Both the position numbers and the translations under genes were made by a program. Positions 26,171 to 38,888 of a stretch of DNA of 64,000 bases are shown piece after piece. The stretch comes from Purshia tridentata (Eukaryota; Streptophyta; Magnoliopsida; Rosales; Rosaceae), in the NCBI GenBank assembly GCA_003254885.1, contig QANT01004759.1:1-64000 (forward strand). The letters are read 5' to 3'. Each line of letters starts with the position of its first letter. Positions within the stretch are counted from its first letter, which is position 1. Under the pieces are notes generated by a model. That model searched no databases, was not told where the DNA came from, and was given only the letters and a program-made list of their open reading frames with translations.

Positions 26171-29100
26171 TTAAAGAACTTTCAAATCTGCAAGATTTTT
26201 CACAAAAGTCTCTCCAACTATGGAGCCAGTCTTAACAAATACAGCAGGGTAGCCAATTGAAGCTTCTACTGTGGCTTCAAAACCCTGTTTTGTAAATTGT
26301 TTTCCAGTCCATATATGTTGCCAAGAACAACTTTCTCCTGTTGGAAAATAGGCCTTAACATTATTCCTGCCTTTGTCAAGGACAGGCACCACTAGAATCT
26401 CGGTACCAATCAGAAACTGTTGGTAACTCAAATTATGCACATGTTCATCATCAGGGTAATGCAGAAAGAGGTGGCGGCATACAGGCATACCCTTTTGAGT
26501 GGCTTCCTGTAATGCAGAGAGTGAATTTTATAAGATTTTCTAGTCAAGTTTATAGATGCTATGTACAATAAGTATATAAGAACTTCTGGAATTACCTCTA
26601 CAAGCTGGATTCTGTAGAACTTCCAAGCTTTGTAGACTTTAGCAAAGCGTGCAAAGTGAGATAGAGTTCGGTCGTTTGAGTAGAATTGGCTGTTGCAAGA
26701 TGGTTTATTTCCCTGGTTTGCAGAAGATAGTGAAATCAGTAGCTCATAAGGTCATACATGTCATAGCCTATAAGTGGAGGAATTCAAATATTCTGATGAA
26801 AATACACGAAAAGTGTTATTATAGCTGTCGGGCCTTTATTCTGCATTTTTACATTATGAGTGTGTTCTGAGAATTGGCAGCTTATAAAAATTTACTTATC
26901 TTTGTACCAACCTTCTATTCTTTGATGAAAGTTTACAGATCAGGCTAGAGTTAACAAGCTTCAACTAATATCAGTCATGACAATGATAAATGTTCACTAA
27001 AGGTTTGATTCAGAATGGTGCCGGATTGTACATTTAATTTTTTAATTTTACTTAATAATGATGATGATCAATGAAAATAATGAATAAAGATGCTTTTGTA
27101 TTTCAGGAGGCAGATGTTGAACTTACTTCATGAGTCCGGAAAACAGTCGTGAAAGCATTTAGCTCCATCCACCGCAAAAGTAACTCTTCACTTCTTCGGT
27201 ACTTAATAATAGGTAAGTTTACAGCACAGTATCCTCCAATATCACTGTGATTAAAAGCATACCCAGAAAGTCCACTGCTGAGTAGACCAACAACAGCACT
27301 CTTTATCCCATCATGAGCCTGCCAACTTACCATCTGGTCTCCTTCCCAAAATAGCATCCCCCACTTGGGACTATTTCTGAAACCAGCCCTCATAAAAAAG
27401 ACCAAGGCCTCTTCTGGGTCTTCTTTCTCCTTCTCCAAACGGTTAGCTTTCCATTCATCCACAAACTCTCTGTTTATTTGGGCCCACAGCTCTGGGTATT
27501 TGTTGTGGGCTGCAATAGGATCTTCACCTGAAACGATGAATTATAATTATTAGCATATCCTGATTTTATATGAACAGTAACATTCAAGATACCAAATTCA
27601 GGATCTTAGAATTTGGTGATCTAAGTTTTAAAAACAAAGGCTATTACCTTTGCTCCCTGTGTCAATCTGAAAGAATTAATTGACAGTTCTAAGTGACTAT
27701 GAAACTTTCATAACATATTGGGGGATGTGACGTGTTTTTAGGTGAAAAATGAACTAGAAGATGATTGAAACCCTTACTAGAAGCTGTGACAGAAAACATA
27801 GCAAGTGTTGGGACAAGTATAGTTATTCTTAATGAGACTGCACCATTGGTTCCAGAAAATAACCCGTCCAGGGACAAGAAGATCGAAAATGAATTACAAA
27901 TATAAAGCAAAGCCTGAGGCTCATTTTAATGTTTAAGCCTTCCACTGTTGCGTATGGCACAAAGCTTCCTGTTTTCTTCTGATAAGGTAGTAACATTTGA
28001 TATTATGATGAGTGATGCAACCATTGTATAACATTTCAAACCAAAGAGAGGACCCAAATTGTAAAGGATAATGCTTAGGTACTCAGATTGTACCAACCTT
28101 GTACTCATGGCCAATCAAAATGAACCCATCATGAGAGAGAATAGAGAGTTGGGATGGTGGACCCCATCATAGGCTCATTTGATTGGCCATGAGTACAAGG
28201 TTGGTACTCAAATCTGAGTACCTAAGCATTGTCCAATTGTAAATGCTTGACCTTTTTTTGATAGCCCAAAACTTTTAACACTGAGCACTCTCTTGGCTCT
28301 TGCGTGTTTCCAAATTTTTTCACTACTAAACTAAACACATGTGAATTCATGCAAAAAGTTTCTAGCTCGGTCATATTTGGCAATGACCAAGGTCATTGTG
28401 ACTTGTGACCTTAAGAGAACACTTTCAAGGATTAAGTTGCGAATTATAACCTGAATATAGGGTGGCATCCATAGGCAGCCCTTCACCAAAATCAGCCATC
28501 CATCCTCTGACTCCATCATCCACCATTTCCTGCAGAATCTGCTTGAACCAACTTGCAGTACCTGGATGTGTCAAATCCAACATTCCTACATCAAAAGCTG
28601 TATTTGGAACCATGTATGCTTCTCCACGCATGTCTTTCACTAATATGTCCAATTTCTTTGCTTCCTCAAAGAGGTTCCTTCTTCTGTTTGGCTTTCCATG
28701 ACACTGAAATCAAGTAGAGCTTTCAAACACAAATCACAGTACTTATTCCTATCAGCACAGATTTTGCTTGATGGGAGCACTGCCATCATTTCACATAAAA
28801 AGAAAAGAGCAAGAATATAAAAGCTATTTTTCTTTTTGAAAAAGTGATGGCATTGCCCTTCTTCAGGAATCCAACACTCAATTTGGTAACTGGCGAGTGA
28901 TTGTAGGAATTGTATTAGAAGAGTTTATAGATGAGAATCATTGAAGGAGAAGATACTTACTGGAGCTAGACACGGGTTGCAGTAAGTCATCACTTTAATA
29001 TGCTGAGCACTAAGATCTTTAACTAGTTGTTGCCATCCCGTATACCTTATTGAATCCACTTCCCAATTCCACCAGAGTTGCGATCCAACCAACGTCTCTC

Positions 29101-31302
29101 TCTGGCCCACCCAATCCTGTGCAACAATTATGACAGGGTTAAAACGCATAAGACTTACAACCAAGTACTGAAATTTTCTAAAAATTGGAGTTTTATGTCA
29201 AAATAGACATACACAATTCTGTGGAAACAGATTAGAATTTAAATTGTTAGAATTTGAAATGGCTCAATAATATATATGGGTGTTTAAATTTTCAGTATAT
29301 TGTTCTCAACATAAAGGAAAAATAAACCATTGTTCTGCTACTTCTGTATGTTTTTCAACATGTGTGAGTGTGTACAAACACTCGTTTGTGCATGTGTGTT
29401 TGTGATGTATTTGTTTACATATAAGTATATTACTTAGTGCAGGGATGTGCATTACCTGCAACCAAAATGCAGAAATAGGAGCATTGTAAGCCTTGAGCTC
29501 ATTCCAAATATGGCGTACAGATTCCGTTCCACCCTGCATGCCAACAACAGCTCCAGAAATAATCCAGTCAGGAAGTTTAGGAGGTCTCCCAATGGTTTCA
29601 GTGAAGCATTCAATGAGCTCAGATGGTGAGTTCCCATGCAATATCCGTCCTTCAACTGAATTTCCGTGTATCTGCAAGCTCCAGCATACAGAAAATGGGA
29701 AACTGCAAGTTTAAGATCTTGAATGAGCCCACTAGCCCAGTTTTGTTTTTTTGTTTCATAAAAATCATGGTAAGTTTAAGACCTTGAATGAGCACCAGTA
29801 AACAAATGTTAACATTTCCCTTACTTCTTGCTAATGATTCTAATATGACATAGAACACGTTGATCTTCCTTTGTTATTTTTATTTTTATTCAAATCAATT
29901 TCAACCTTACAGTTCCTACGTCCTTCATTCATGACTGTTGGCTTCAAAAATTGTTTGGAACAATTCCCGAATTTAAAATGGCATTATTAATTCAAGATGC
30001 AATAGTTATCTAATAGTACCTGTATCTGAACTCTATCGTGCTTCGTTAGATCAAAAATGGAATAATCATATCCTTCAAGGTAAAGAGACCTCATCTTTGA
30101 AGTCATATAAAATGGAGAAGGAGCATAGGTTGTACTCCAATCACCCCCAGCCCTGCAATGGAAAACAAATGCATTAAATATCAAATTTGTTCAGTCAATA
30201 TCTAATTGGAATTACATGGTTGAATAACCGAGCTCGCCTTAGTCTACCTGTAGCTGATCAAGTTGGCTGCAAAGGTAATAGGTTGATCCCCTCTACCAAT
30301 ACCTTGTTCCTGGACAAGAATGGGTACCCTTTTGCCTTTAAAATCCATATGAGAGAACTGCTCTCCAAAACCATAAAATCTCTCATTTTCTTCACTTGAA
30401 TATGTCAAGCACACCCTGTTGAATTCTTTGACTTCTGCAGCCTTGAGTTCCTCGAACTCTTCCTCTGATGAGGAAACTAAGACAAACCCTCTTGGCTTTG
30501 CAAAAGACCAACACCACCTAAGTCTGCGCTTCTGAAACCGACCCAGCCTTCGTCTAAACCCCTTGTATATTCCTGAAGCAGTCGGAGAAGCTTTTGTGCG
30601 AAACTCAAAGTTAGGTTGTCCAAGCTTCACTTGGAACCCAATTTGATCATTGCCTTTCTGTTCAAACCAAACCCAATACCTTGCACAAGTGGTAGGCCCC
30701 TTTCCCTCAAATTGTGTATTTCCAAGAAAGCCAGATTTCTGAAAACGCTTCTTCCTCATTTTCATATTCAAAACCCAACCAGTTACAAGCACAATAGGGA
30801 GTCGGCTACCTTTAGAATCTGTTTTCTGGTCCAACCCCAAATAGCCAGATGGAAAATCTTGACCTTGAGCCTCTACAGAGTGATCAAAGTGATTGATCAC
30901 CCTTATATCTTGAATGGTTTGGTGTTGACAAACCAAATGAAGAGTTTTGTCTTTCACAACAAAGGAGCCCCTGCTTTCTTCCACCTCTGTTTCAGCCAAT
31001 GCTGCAGAGACAAAGGCCTGTCCTGGCATGGTGGACCATATGGCTCGTTTGGGCTGCGATTGGTGACAAATTGAGATAGACCCACCATTGATGGAGCTCC
31101 AAGAGAGCTGAAAATCATTCCCAACTGAGAAATGTTGGCGTGAAGGCAGTGTTTGAGAATTGAACAAGAGGCTTCCTTGGATGAGAGGGAGAGATTTAGG
31201 TGTCGAAGGGAAAGGATTGTTGAAATGTTTGTGGTGTTTTTTGGTGATCTTGAGGGCTGCCATGTTGGGATTAAAGAGATGGATGGTGGCTGGTGCATTC
31301 AA
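26171..31302 (-). CDS. GH31 alpha-glycosidase, YihQ-type (putative sulfoquinovosidase)
   Basis: Eight exons on the minus strand: 31302-30248, 30152-30020, 29671-29456, 29116-28961, 28703-28451, 27527-27127, 26712-26596, 26506-26171; 2667 nt, 888 aa, in frame. GH31 enzymes cleave terminal alpha-glycosides with retention. This one matches E. coli YihQ (recalled sequence) through long stretches: GMQGGTES, QDWVGQRETLVGS, RGWMADFGEGLPMD, HSDIGGYC, RSEELLLRWMELNAFT, FRTHEGN and FLHYPDDEHVHNLSYQ. The likely nucleophile is Asp near 591 (in WMADFGE) and the acid/base is Asp near 700 (in HSDIGG). YihQ releases sulfoquinovose from the plant sulfolipid headgroup. The N-terminal 100 residues are unlike YihQ and Ser/His-rich; a targeting peptide is possible but not clear. 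An internal Met at 31263 could also start. One putative sulfonate-binding residue differs, so substrate is uncertain. Confidence 0.92.
28057..28243. mobile_element. Mutator-type MITE with 9-bp target duplications
   Basis: A 169-base element (28066-28234) in the fifth intron of the GH31 gene. Its ends, GGATAATGCTTAGGTACTCA and, in inverse, GGACAATGCTTAGGTACTCA, begin inverted repeats of roughly 70 bases, so almost the whole element can fold back. It is flanked by perfect 9-base direct repeats AATTGTAAA (28057-28065 and 28235-28243). Nine-base duplications point to the Mutator superfamily. No coding capacity. Good match of both arms suggests a fairly recent insertion. Confidence 0.92.
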
Positions 31303-34300
31303 TCCTCTGTGTATTATACAATTGAAAATATCAAATTTCTCAGTAGAACTATTTATTTATGACTCTTTTCAAGGTTTCCATGAAATAGTTTTCTTGGAGA
31401 TGATCATAGCCTTGAAAGCAAAGAACTCTACTTTTAACGTTTACAGAACAATCCATCTTGGACAAGAAAGTAGTGACTTGACTTTTAGAAGCTTTGTTTT
31501 GCTTTCATTCACGGACATGTCAAAAAAATGTAGCCAAACAGACCAAACTGCACACCAATTGATTAGCGGCCATGATTTCCAAGTTGGATTTTCCTACTTG
31601 TGCTGTGCCCACTTGATGGTGTGCTTCCTTTTATGATTCAATGATTCTATCCGTCTTTTGTAAGTTGTGTTGTGTTCTTTTTCGTATGGTTATACTTATG
31701 ATTAAGAATCTGAAAACTATTTATAAAAAAAAAAATACATCAAATGAATCCAACTTTAAATTTTCTTAAGTTTAACTCATAAGCTCACTCACCTTTATCA
31801 CTTAAACTAAACTCGAAATTGTTTACTTTTTTATAAAAACTTTTAGAAAATTTTACTAATATTAAGGAGTATAGTCATTATTAGGAAATTTACAAGTAGA
31901 AGTTTTATAACTTTAAATACAAGTTTACGCATTCGAAGTTAAAAATTTCAAGAAACTTATAGTCTCACATAAGGTGAGTTCTACATGGACACCATAGTAT
32001 CACCAATCTCACCTAATGTATAAAAATTAAAAGAAGAGCTGAGGCCTAAACTCTAAAGCATTTTTTATTTTAAGTAGTTGAACAGATGAATTTTCTTATG
32101 GAGTTTTAAAAAATAGTAAATGTCAAAAAAAAATTTTATAGAATTTTTGTCGATAAAGCTCACTTCAAACTTCTATATTTCCAATTCAATTTTAAATTGA
32201 ACATTCCAATCTTTGTAAATTTTATGATGTAATTAACTAAATACAATAACAATTATATTTCTGGAGTTGAAGATTGTAGCAAATATACATCCATCATGTG
32301 ATTATATTTTTGTAATTGTTAGTGATCAGGGTTATCACGTAATTAATTAAGTATAATAACATTCAATGAAAAAGGTTTTGGTGCGATGATTGAAGGCTTA
32401 TGCATTATCCAAATGCATCTTGACTCCATCAGAAGATATTGTTCATGAAATGCATCGGGTCATATTTCTGCAAATAGGTTCCTTTGAGTGAACCCAGACA
32501 CAATTGAAGGCAACATTCATTCCATCACATGAATTTTGAATATTTGCTTATTCTTCTTTCACATATATTTTGTCTTGTATGCAACTGAAAAAGCAGCCAC
32601 CCTTGTTCTGCGGATATATACAATCGATACATACACAATAATGATGCATTTCCAAACTTCCAAGTTTGTTGGGTAGACGCCACGTCTTCATAGATTGATA
32701 CAAAACAAATTTAGATTGTCGAATTCTCAGCTGTATATTTGTTTTTACACGCATTCACAAAACTACAATTTTTACAAAAAAAAAAAAACAACTACAATCT
32801 TTACCATAGGGTGCACCTTAGACAATTGAAACAGGTTTTTTTTTTTTTTTTTNTTTTTACCACAACCATATGTATTAATAAACAACTAAAAATTAGATCA
32901 GTGAGCAAGTATTAAGAATTTAAGAGAAGAAGAATATTGTGATTAGATTGCTGTTGATATCCATTTTGTGCCATGTTGAGCCCTAAAAAAATATTGGACC
33001 TTAAACTGTATATAGTCTTATTGTTTGTATCACAGTTAGGGCTTAGACTGTATAGAGCCTTATTGTTTGTATCATAATTGAGTCTTTAAGATAATTGTAA
33101 AGGTGACGGTTTTATCATCTATTATAAATAAGCCCTTCACCTTTTAGCGAATGACATATTCTTAACGCCTCCTTCAGGGCTATGATATCTCTTCATATTC
33201 TTGGATTATTCATAATGAAACCTTAATCACAACCAAGTGGACATAGCTCGAATCTAATTGGTATCGGGTGAACCACTATACATCCTTGTGTTCGTTTGTG
33301 TGATTGTCGTTTTGTGTTTTGATCATTGTTGTTGATGATTTGACGAAATTTGTGCATCAACAATTGCCAAGAAGAAAGTAAAAAAGAAACAAAATTATAT
33401 TAGTTGAGGGGTACAAAATGTACGTTAGAATTATAAAGAAGTTGTACACAAATAAACTGATTTGAAAATTATTGGTAGCATGGCTGTGGATGCTTGCTTA
33501 GTTGCTTTATGAGTTTGATTGTTGAGTGTGAAACATCCTTAGTGGTGGCAGCTGGGAATTCGAATGTGGAAGACTTGGGACCTTATGGGATGCTTGTGGA
33601 AGAAATTCAACATTTACTTACTTCTTTCACCAGCAAATCACTTAATTTGATTTCAAAAAATTGTTATTTTGTATCGCACCATTTAGCTCAATTTAGTTTG
33701 GGTAGTGACCAATCCTTATTTTGGATGCAAGAGGGGCCAATTTGATTTTCATCTTACCTCCATGACGATGTTTCTGCTTGGATGAATGATAATGAATAAT
33801 TTAGGCATGTTGCCTTTGATTTTATTTTATTTTTAAAAACAAAATACAAAATACAAAAAATAAAAACAAAAACAAAAAAACTTAGATGTATCTTCAACTA
33901 TCCCATACTTTATTTATTAATTACATTATGGTTCAACTTATGATTATTTAGTTTAGTAGATGACATCTGGTCTTCATTTGTCGAAATAGAATATGATTTT
34001 AAAACTCATGAATGCCATTTTATTAATAAAAAAACACATTATGATTCATAGTGCGGCACTATTTGTAATACAAATAGATTTACTCTACTATTATGTTTCA
34101 TTTTATTTTATATTATTATTTTTCTCATAAAAGTCTATACTAGGATTTATATACCGTTTCCACCTATTACCAAATTTCTTTCTTTTGTTACTGAAATAGC
34201 TTAGGAAATTTCAATCAGTGTTAGAACTGCAATGAACCCCAACGTTTTTATTTTGCAGATGGTAATGATACCATGAAACAAAGTTAGCAGCAGACCCTTT

Positions 34301-34790
34301 ATTGAACAGTGGATAACAGGCTTGGGCAAGATATTTGGTTCTAGTTTGAGGTTGCACAAAGCCAGTCAGATGAGCCTACTGTCAAAAAGTTTCGATCGTC
34401 TTCTAAAATAAATTTTTTTTTTTCTAAATGATCATTCAACCATGAACCAAGCTGCAGGTAATGAGCCAAAAGTGGAAGTTATATACTATTACAGCATATG
34501 TCCTGAAAAAGAATGAATAATAGAGAGCTATTGAATTATACTTTTAGAATCAAAGTCACACATTCATGCTCTGCAAGCCTCGCAGAGTCGTGATGGTAAA
34601 AGGCTCAACATCCCTCAATCAGTCAAAACGCCACAAGGTTTTTCCATATACTAAAAGGATAATCTGAGCATGGGAACCAATTTTTGAACACAAGTGCAAT
34701 AGATTGCAGAACATAATGCTGAACCTACAAATTTACTAGTAAATAGTTGTTCATAGATGATAAGGGATTCAAGAGGAACTATGAAATTAC
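31303..34790. other. Intergenic region between GH31 and PPR genes
   Basis: About 3.5 kb. The first few hundred bases left of 31700 are the GH31 promoter and leader. The block at 31650-32350 is AT-rich with no signal. A solo LTR lies at 32952-33362, and a poly-T run with an N is at 32836-32857. The segment at 34250-34790 is probably the 3' UTR of the minus-strand PPR gene. The open frame at 33494-33745 has no family likeness. Confidence 0.5.
32947..33367 (+). mobile_element. Solo LTR, probably Ty1/copia, with 5-bp target duplications
   Basis: A 411-base solo LTR fossil (32952-33362). It starts TGTTGAT and ends ATCAACA, a perfect inverted terminal pair. It is flanked by the 5-base direct repeat ATTGC on both sides (32947-32951 and 33363-33367). 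Inside are a TATAAATAAG core promoter near 33123 and a U5-like stretch with GGGTGAACCACTATACATCC. No internal element remains, so it arose by LTR-LTR recombination. Matching target duplications suggest moderate age. Copia type is inferred from the U5 style. Confidence 0.85.
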
Positions 34791-37700
34791 TCAATCAAGC
34801 AAATCCGACACTGCTGTCTTCCTAAATGGATCAACTTGAGCCAGCTGTCCCAGCAAACCTTTGTTGGGAAAGATATGATCTGCCTTCATCCGCTCCCAGA
34901 TTCCATAAGCTGGAGCCTTGGCGTTTATATAGGCCTGAACAAGAGATTGGAATTGACGAAGTCGAGCGGTATAACCAGCCTGTCTCATCCTATAAAATAT
35001 CTTTTCTGAGTTATGGATATCACCTCTCCTTGAATATTGATCCAAAATAGCCATATAAGAACTGAACATTGGCTTTTTCTGCTTCTTCTGGGCAGCCTTC
35101 TGCAATATAGAATCAGCTTTTTCGACCTCTCCTGCTTCCACATAGAGTTTGACAATTGCATCCCATGTCAGTGGGCCAATCTCGCAATTGTTCTCTGCCA
35201 TACGCTTAACGAGATCTTTACCCTTGGCCAGCATCTTACGGTTAGCATACACCTTCAAAAGCACAGAATAATGCTTGGAAGCGAGAGTTCTCCGTGTTTT
35301 TAACATCTTCTCAAAAATTGCCTCTGCTTCTTCAATTTTATCCAATTTTCCCCAAGCTTCGATTGCAGCCGTGCACTCTTCAAGCCGAGGATTTGACTCA
35401 CAAGCCTTCCAAACTCTGCCCACTTCACCAGCCTCTCCCAGCTCTGCATAAATGGGAAGCAAAGCTCGACAAGCCCAACGATTCTCCTTTAAGTTGCCCC
35501 CTTCCATCTCCTTCAAAACTGCCTCAGCTTTTTCTCTAAGCCCACCATTAGCATAGTGCTTAGCCACGATGGCTTTTATAGTGATGTCTGGTTCAATGCC
35601 TTCAGCCTTCATTGTCTCATAAACCTGATCCATTCCAGTTATGTCATTGGATTGGCCTTTGGTATCTATTAAGAGTTTATAAGTGAAGAGAGTTGGCTTG
35701 ATATTTTCTTTCTCCATTAGCAGTAATACATCTGCTATTTTCTTCTTGTCTTGCCTCTTGTAGAGGAGGAGCAACTGGTTGCAAGTAAATGCTGTGACTG
35801 GGAATTCTAGGTCCTTCATTTTGTTGAAAACTTCCTCAGCTTTCTTCAAATTACCGGCACCGACACAGTTAGCCAGTAGGGTCCGGTATATTACCTCACT
35901 TCTGAAGGATTTTGGGATCGTCTCAATGTATTTCTCTGCCTTCGAGAGGCCACGTACTTTGGCAAGTAAGTCAAGACGAGATGCATAATCTCTTTCAATA
36001 AATTCCATCTTCTTATTTGCCTCCAACCACTCTGAGAGCTGCAAAACCAACAAACCATAAAAGAAATATTAAAAAATTCTGTGTGCACGAAATTCATGCT
36101 TTTTAAGGAACTCGGAATCAAATACAAGAAAATATCATCTACTTGTGGTGCCAGAGAATACTATTATCCTCATTGCATATCTATTGCCAAAAAATAACTG
36201 AACATGAAGTAAAACCATCACAAATTCATTCTGCTTTACTTCTAACTATAAGATGAACAAATAGGAGTATAAGTGCCCAAATGAGAACTCATGGCTTCAG
36301 GGCCCATACTTCTTTTACTCAGCAGTCCCAAAAAAGAATCAAAGCAACAAAAACTTAATTATATGCCCATTTAATTTATCACCCAAAAGGAAAACCCAAA
36401 CAGGACCAGCTAAAGCCAGTTTAATTGGCAATCATGTTTCAGTCCAACTCATCCCGCCTTCAAGCGCAATTGCATCAACCGACCAAAGGAAGAAATAAAG
36501 AAGCAAAGGTGTCTCGATTAAAAAATAATAAGTCGAAAAAAGAAACTATTCTTCATGGGAAAGACCAAAAGAGTGAATGAAGTGCTAGAATAATGCTGCA
36601 AAGCACACATTGATAAAAGGCCTCAGTTAGATTATTTCCTTGGTGAAAAATAAGTTGGTCAAAGCACCTGTCTTCCTAAAATCCTTGCTTGAAGTAATAA
36701 TGAGTGAAGCCCTCAGCAACATTTCTGCACTGTTTATAAACATACAATACAGCTAAGTGTAAATCATACTACAACTTCATCAACCCACTTTGATGAAGCT
36801 GTAGTATGATCAGTGATAATCCTTGCTGGAAGTAATAATTAGTGAAGCCCTCAGAGACATTTCTGCACTGTTTGTAAACATACAGAACAGCCAAGACTAA
36901 AGACATAATATCATACTACAGCTTCATCAACCCACTTTGACAAGATTTGGCACCACTTTGACAATTTCAACTAAATCACATACAAAGAAGTAACAGCTGT
37001 TATGCTGGGATATCTTTCTTTTTTGCTAAACAGCTATGTCGGGATATCTATATACACAAACAGAAACCTAAGATTTGAAAAACAACTCATTATATAACTA
37101 TATGAGGCAGTTAAGACCATAGCAAAACTAATAAACTATTGAACTTATTGTATAATTTACAAAATCTTTATGCATAGATAGGAAAGCAAGTCAAAGAACC
37201 TGCAATGCCCTCCCAAACATTCGTCGCCTGCGAAAATTGAGCATGGCCAGTGAGATCTCTGCACGGTTTAAATCATTTCCTTCTTCAACCCACTTATCAA
37301 GAGCACTATGAACAGAGAGTCCTGGGAAATCTAAGATGGCCTTGAACAATGCTGAAGTATCCCTTTTCCTTGGTGATCTTTTCTCACTTGGATCAGTCTC
37401 AGTCTCTGATAACTCCAGCTCAAGTTGAGAAGGTTCAACTTCATCATCATCAGACAGTTCTGGTTCAGAAATTAATTCTTCTTCATTTTCACCATTTTCA
37501 TTGCTCTCTCGAATTGCTTCAGCAATAGGTGGTGTTTCAAGTTCAGAAAACCCGTCTTCCAAGTCATCTTCCTCTCCACTGCTTTTTGCCCCAGCTTGTG
37601 AAGAAAGGCTGCGTCTAGCAACATAAAAGTTTGAAGAAATATGTGTTGTGGAGTATAATCTCTTGGAAGAGAGACATCCATAAGATATTGATTGAGGGGA

Positions 37701-38888
37701 CTCGAGAAAACAAGCCTCATCTTGTAAGTAAGTAATCAGTAGCTCTGAATTAGTACAACAAGCACGGGAAGCTCCTATGCTAATTCCTTGGTTCCTGAAA
37801 GCAAAGGAAAAATAAGTATCACATAACACGGCAAAAAGTAAATAATGGGCAACACAAATCAGGAAAATTATGTAGAAGTTATTAATACACCACTTGACAA
37901 GAAAACATACACACACACACACAAACAAACAAACAAACAAAAAATAATTAATAATAACAGGACATCTATATAACTAAAAGTGATATATGTCATAAAATTC
38001 AGACAGAATGGGAGTTGAGCTTCTACTATTACAAGCATACTATGAATTCCTTTGAAACAGAAGAAATACGACAATGGATCTCTGAAAATTGTTACAGAAA
38101 AACAAAGGTAGCTTCTCTAGCTGTTATTCTCTATGCATTGCAATGGCGTAAAGCCAATAAGAGAGTTGCACATGGCGTAAAGATGATAAGCGAGATACAA
38201 CAGCAGGAATGATGTTGGTGTAGAACATCCCATTATGTAACAAAAATACAAAGGCCTAGGATCGGAAGCAAATAACTTTCCTGTTTTTTTTTTTTTNTTT
38301 TCCTTCACACTTCATGAATTCAATTTTCTCCTCTATTTTTTCTTTTGCTTCTAGAATTTCACATGCACAAAATTCCATCTTATTCCCCTTTGAACAAAAA
38401 AAAGTTTCTCTCTTTCATTTCTCAAAGATGAGACATGTACCTGAAAAGATTCCTTTTTGTTTCCTAAACCTACTGATTCAGCATGAGTTCAATTTGTTCT
38501 TCAAATAGTTACATGCATTTTTCTGAAACTGAACTTTGATTTCAAACTTTGAAGGTAAAATTAATCTTTGTAAAGCTTAACCAAAGAGACCAAGTATTTA
38601 TTGTACTTATCCATGTTCAATGCATATAGGAGATCAACAAAAACTAGCAACAGAAAAAAAGAAAAAGAGAGAACGCCATAATCGACACTCTTACAAAGGA
38701 AGCCCTAAAGCTAGTAAAACCCATCGGTCAAACTCAAACTCAATCCCATTTCCCCAGTTTCTCAGTAACAAACTGACGATTAAGATGGCCCCAGCGAACC
38801 CAAAAAGAGAGAGAGAAAGAGAGATATAGATATATATATATATATATATATACCTGAGAGGAAGAGAAGCACGACGAAGAGCCCACAT
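34791..38888 (-). CDS. Mitochondrial P-class PPR protein (PPR596-like)
   Basis: Three exons on the minus strand: 38888-38854, 37794-37200, 36038-34791; 1878 nt, 625 aa, in frame. PPR proteins bind organellar RNA through repeats of about 35 residues. The N-terminus MWALRRASLPLR and the Arg/Ser-rich leader fit mitochondrial import and match what I recall of Arabidopsis PPR596 (At1g80270), which affects rps3 editing. After the leader comes an acidic region (EENGENEEELISEPELSDDDEVE-type, residues about 90-150), then from about 200 roughly ten PPR motifs such as EKYIETIPKSFRSEVIYRTL, PVTAFTCNQLLLLYKRQ and PTLFTYKLLIDTKGQ. No E or DYW domain is present, so it is P class. A TA microsatellite lies directly after the first exon, next to the donor site. 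The start is the only upstream Met joining in frame. Confidence 0.9.
36680..36948 (+). repeat. Direct repeat and hairpin in PPR intron 2
   Basis: Two direct copies of about 110-120 bases (36680-36790 and 36819-36940) share AATCCTTGCT, AGTGAAGCCCTCAG, ACATTTCTGCACTGTTT and CTTCATCAACCCACTTTGA in the same order. Between them, 36763-36810 can form a hairpin with a stem of 20 bases (19 pairs) and a 8-base loop. The arrangement suggests a small duplicated inverted repeat. Confidence 0.75.
37908..37941 (+). repeat. AC then AAAC microsatellite
   Basis: A CA run of about 14 bases is followed by five AAAC units, in PPR intron 1. Confidence 0.8.
38831..38852 (+). repeat. TA microsatellite at a splice donor
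   Basis: Eleven TA units lie immediately next to the donor of PPR exon 1 (exon boundary at 38854), preceded by GAGA repeats. Its length could vary between individuals and affect splicing of the transit-peptide exon. Confidence 0.8.
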
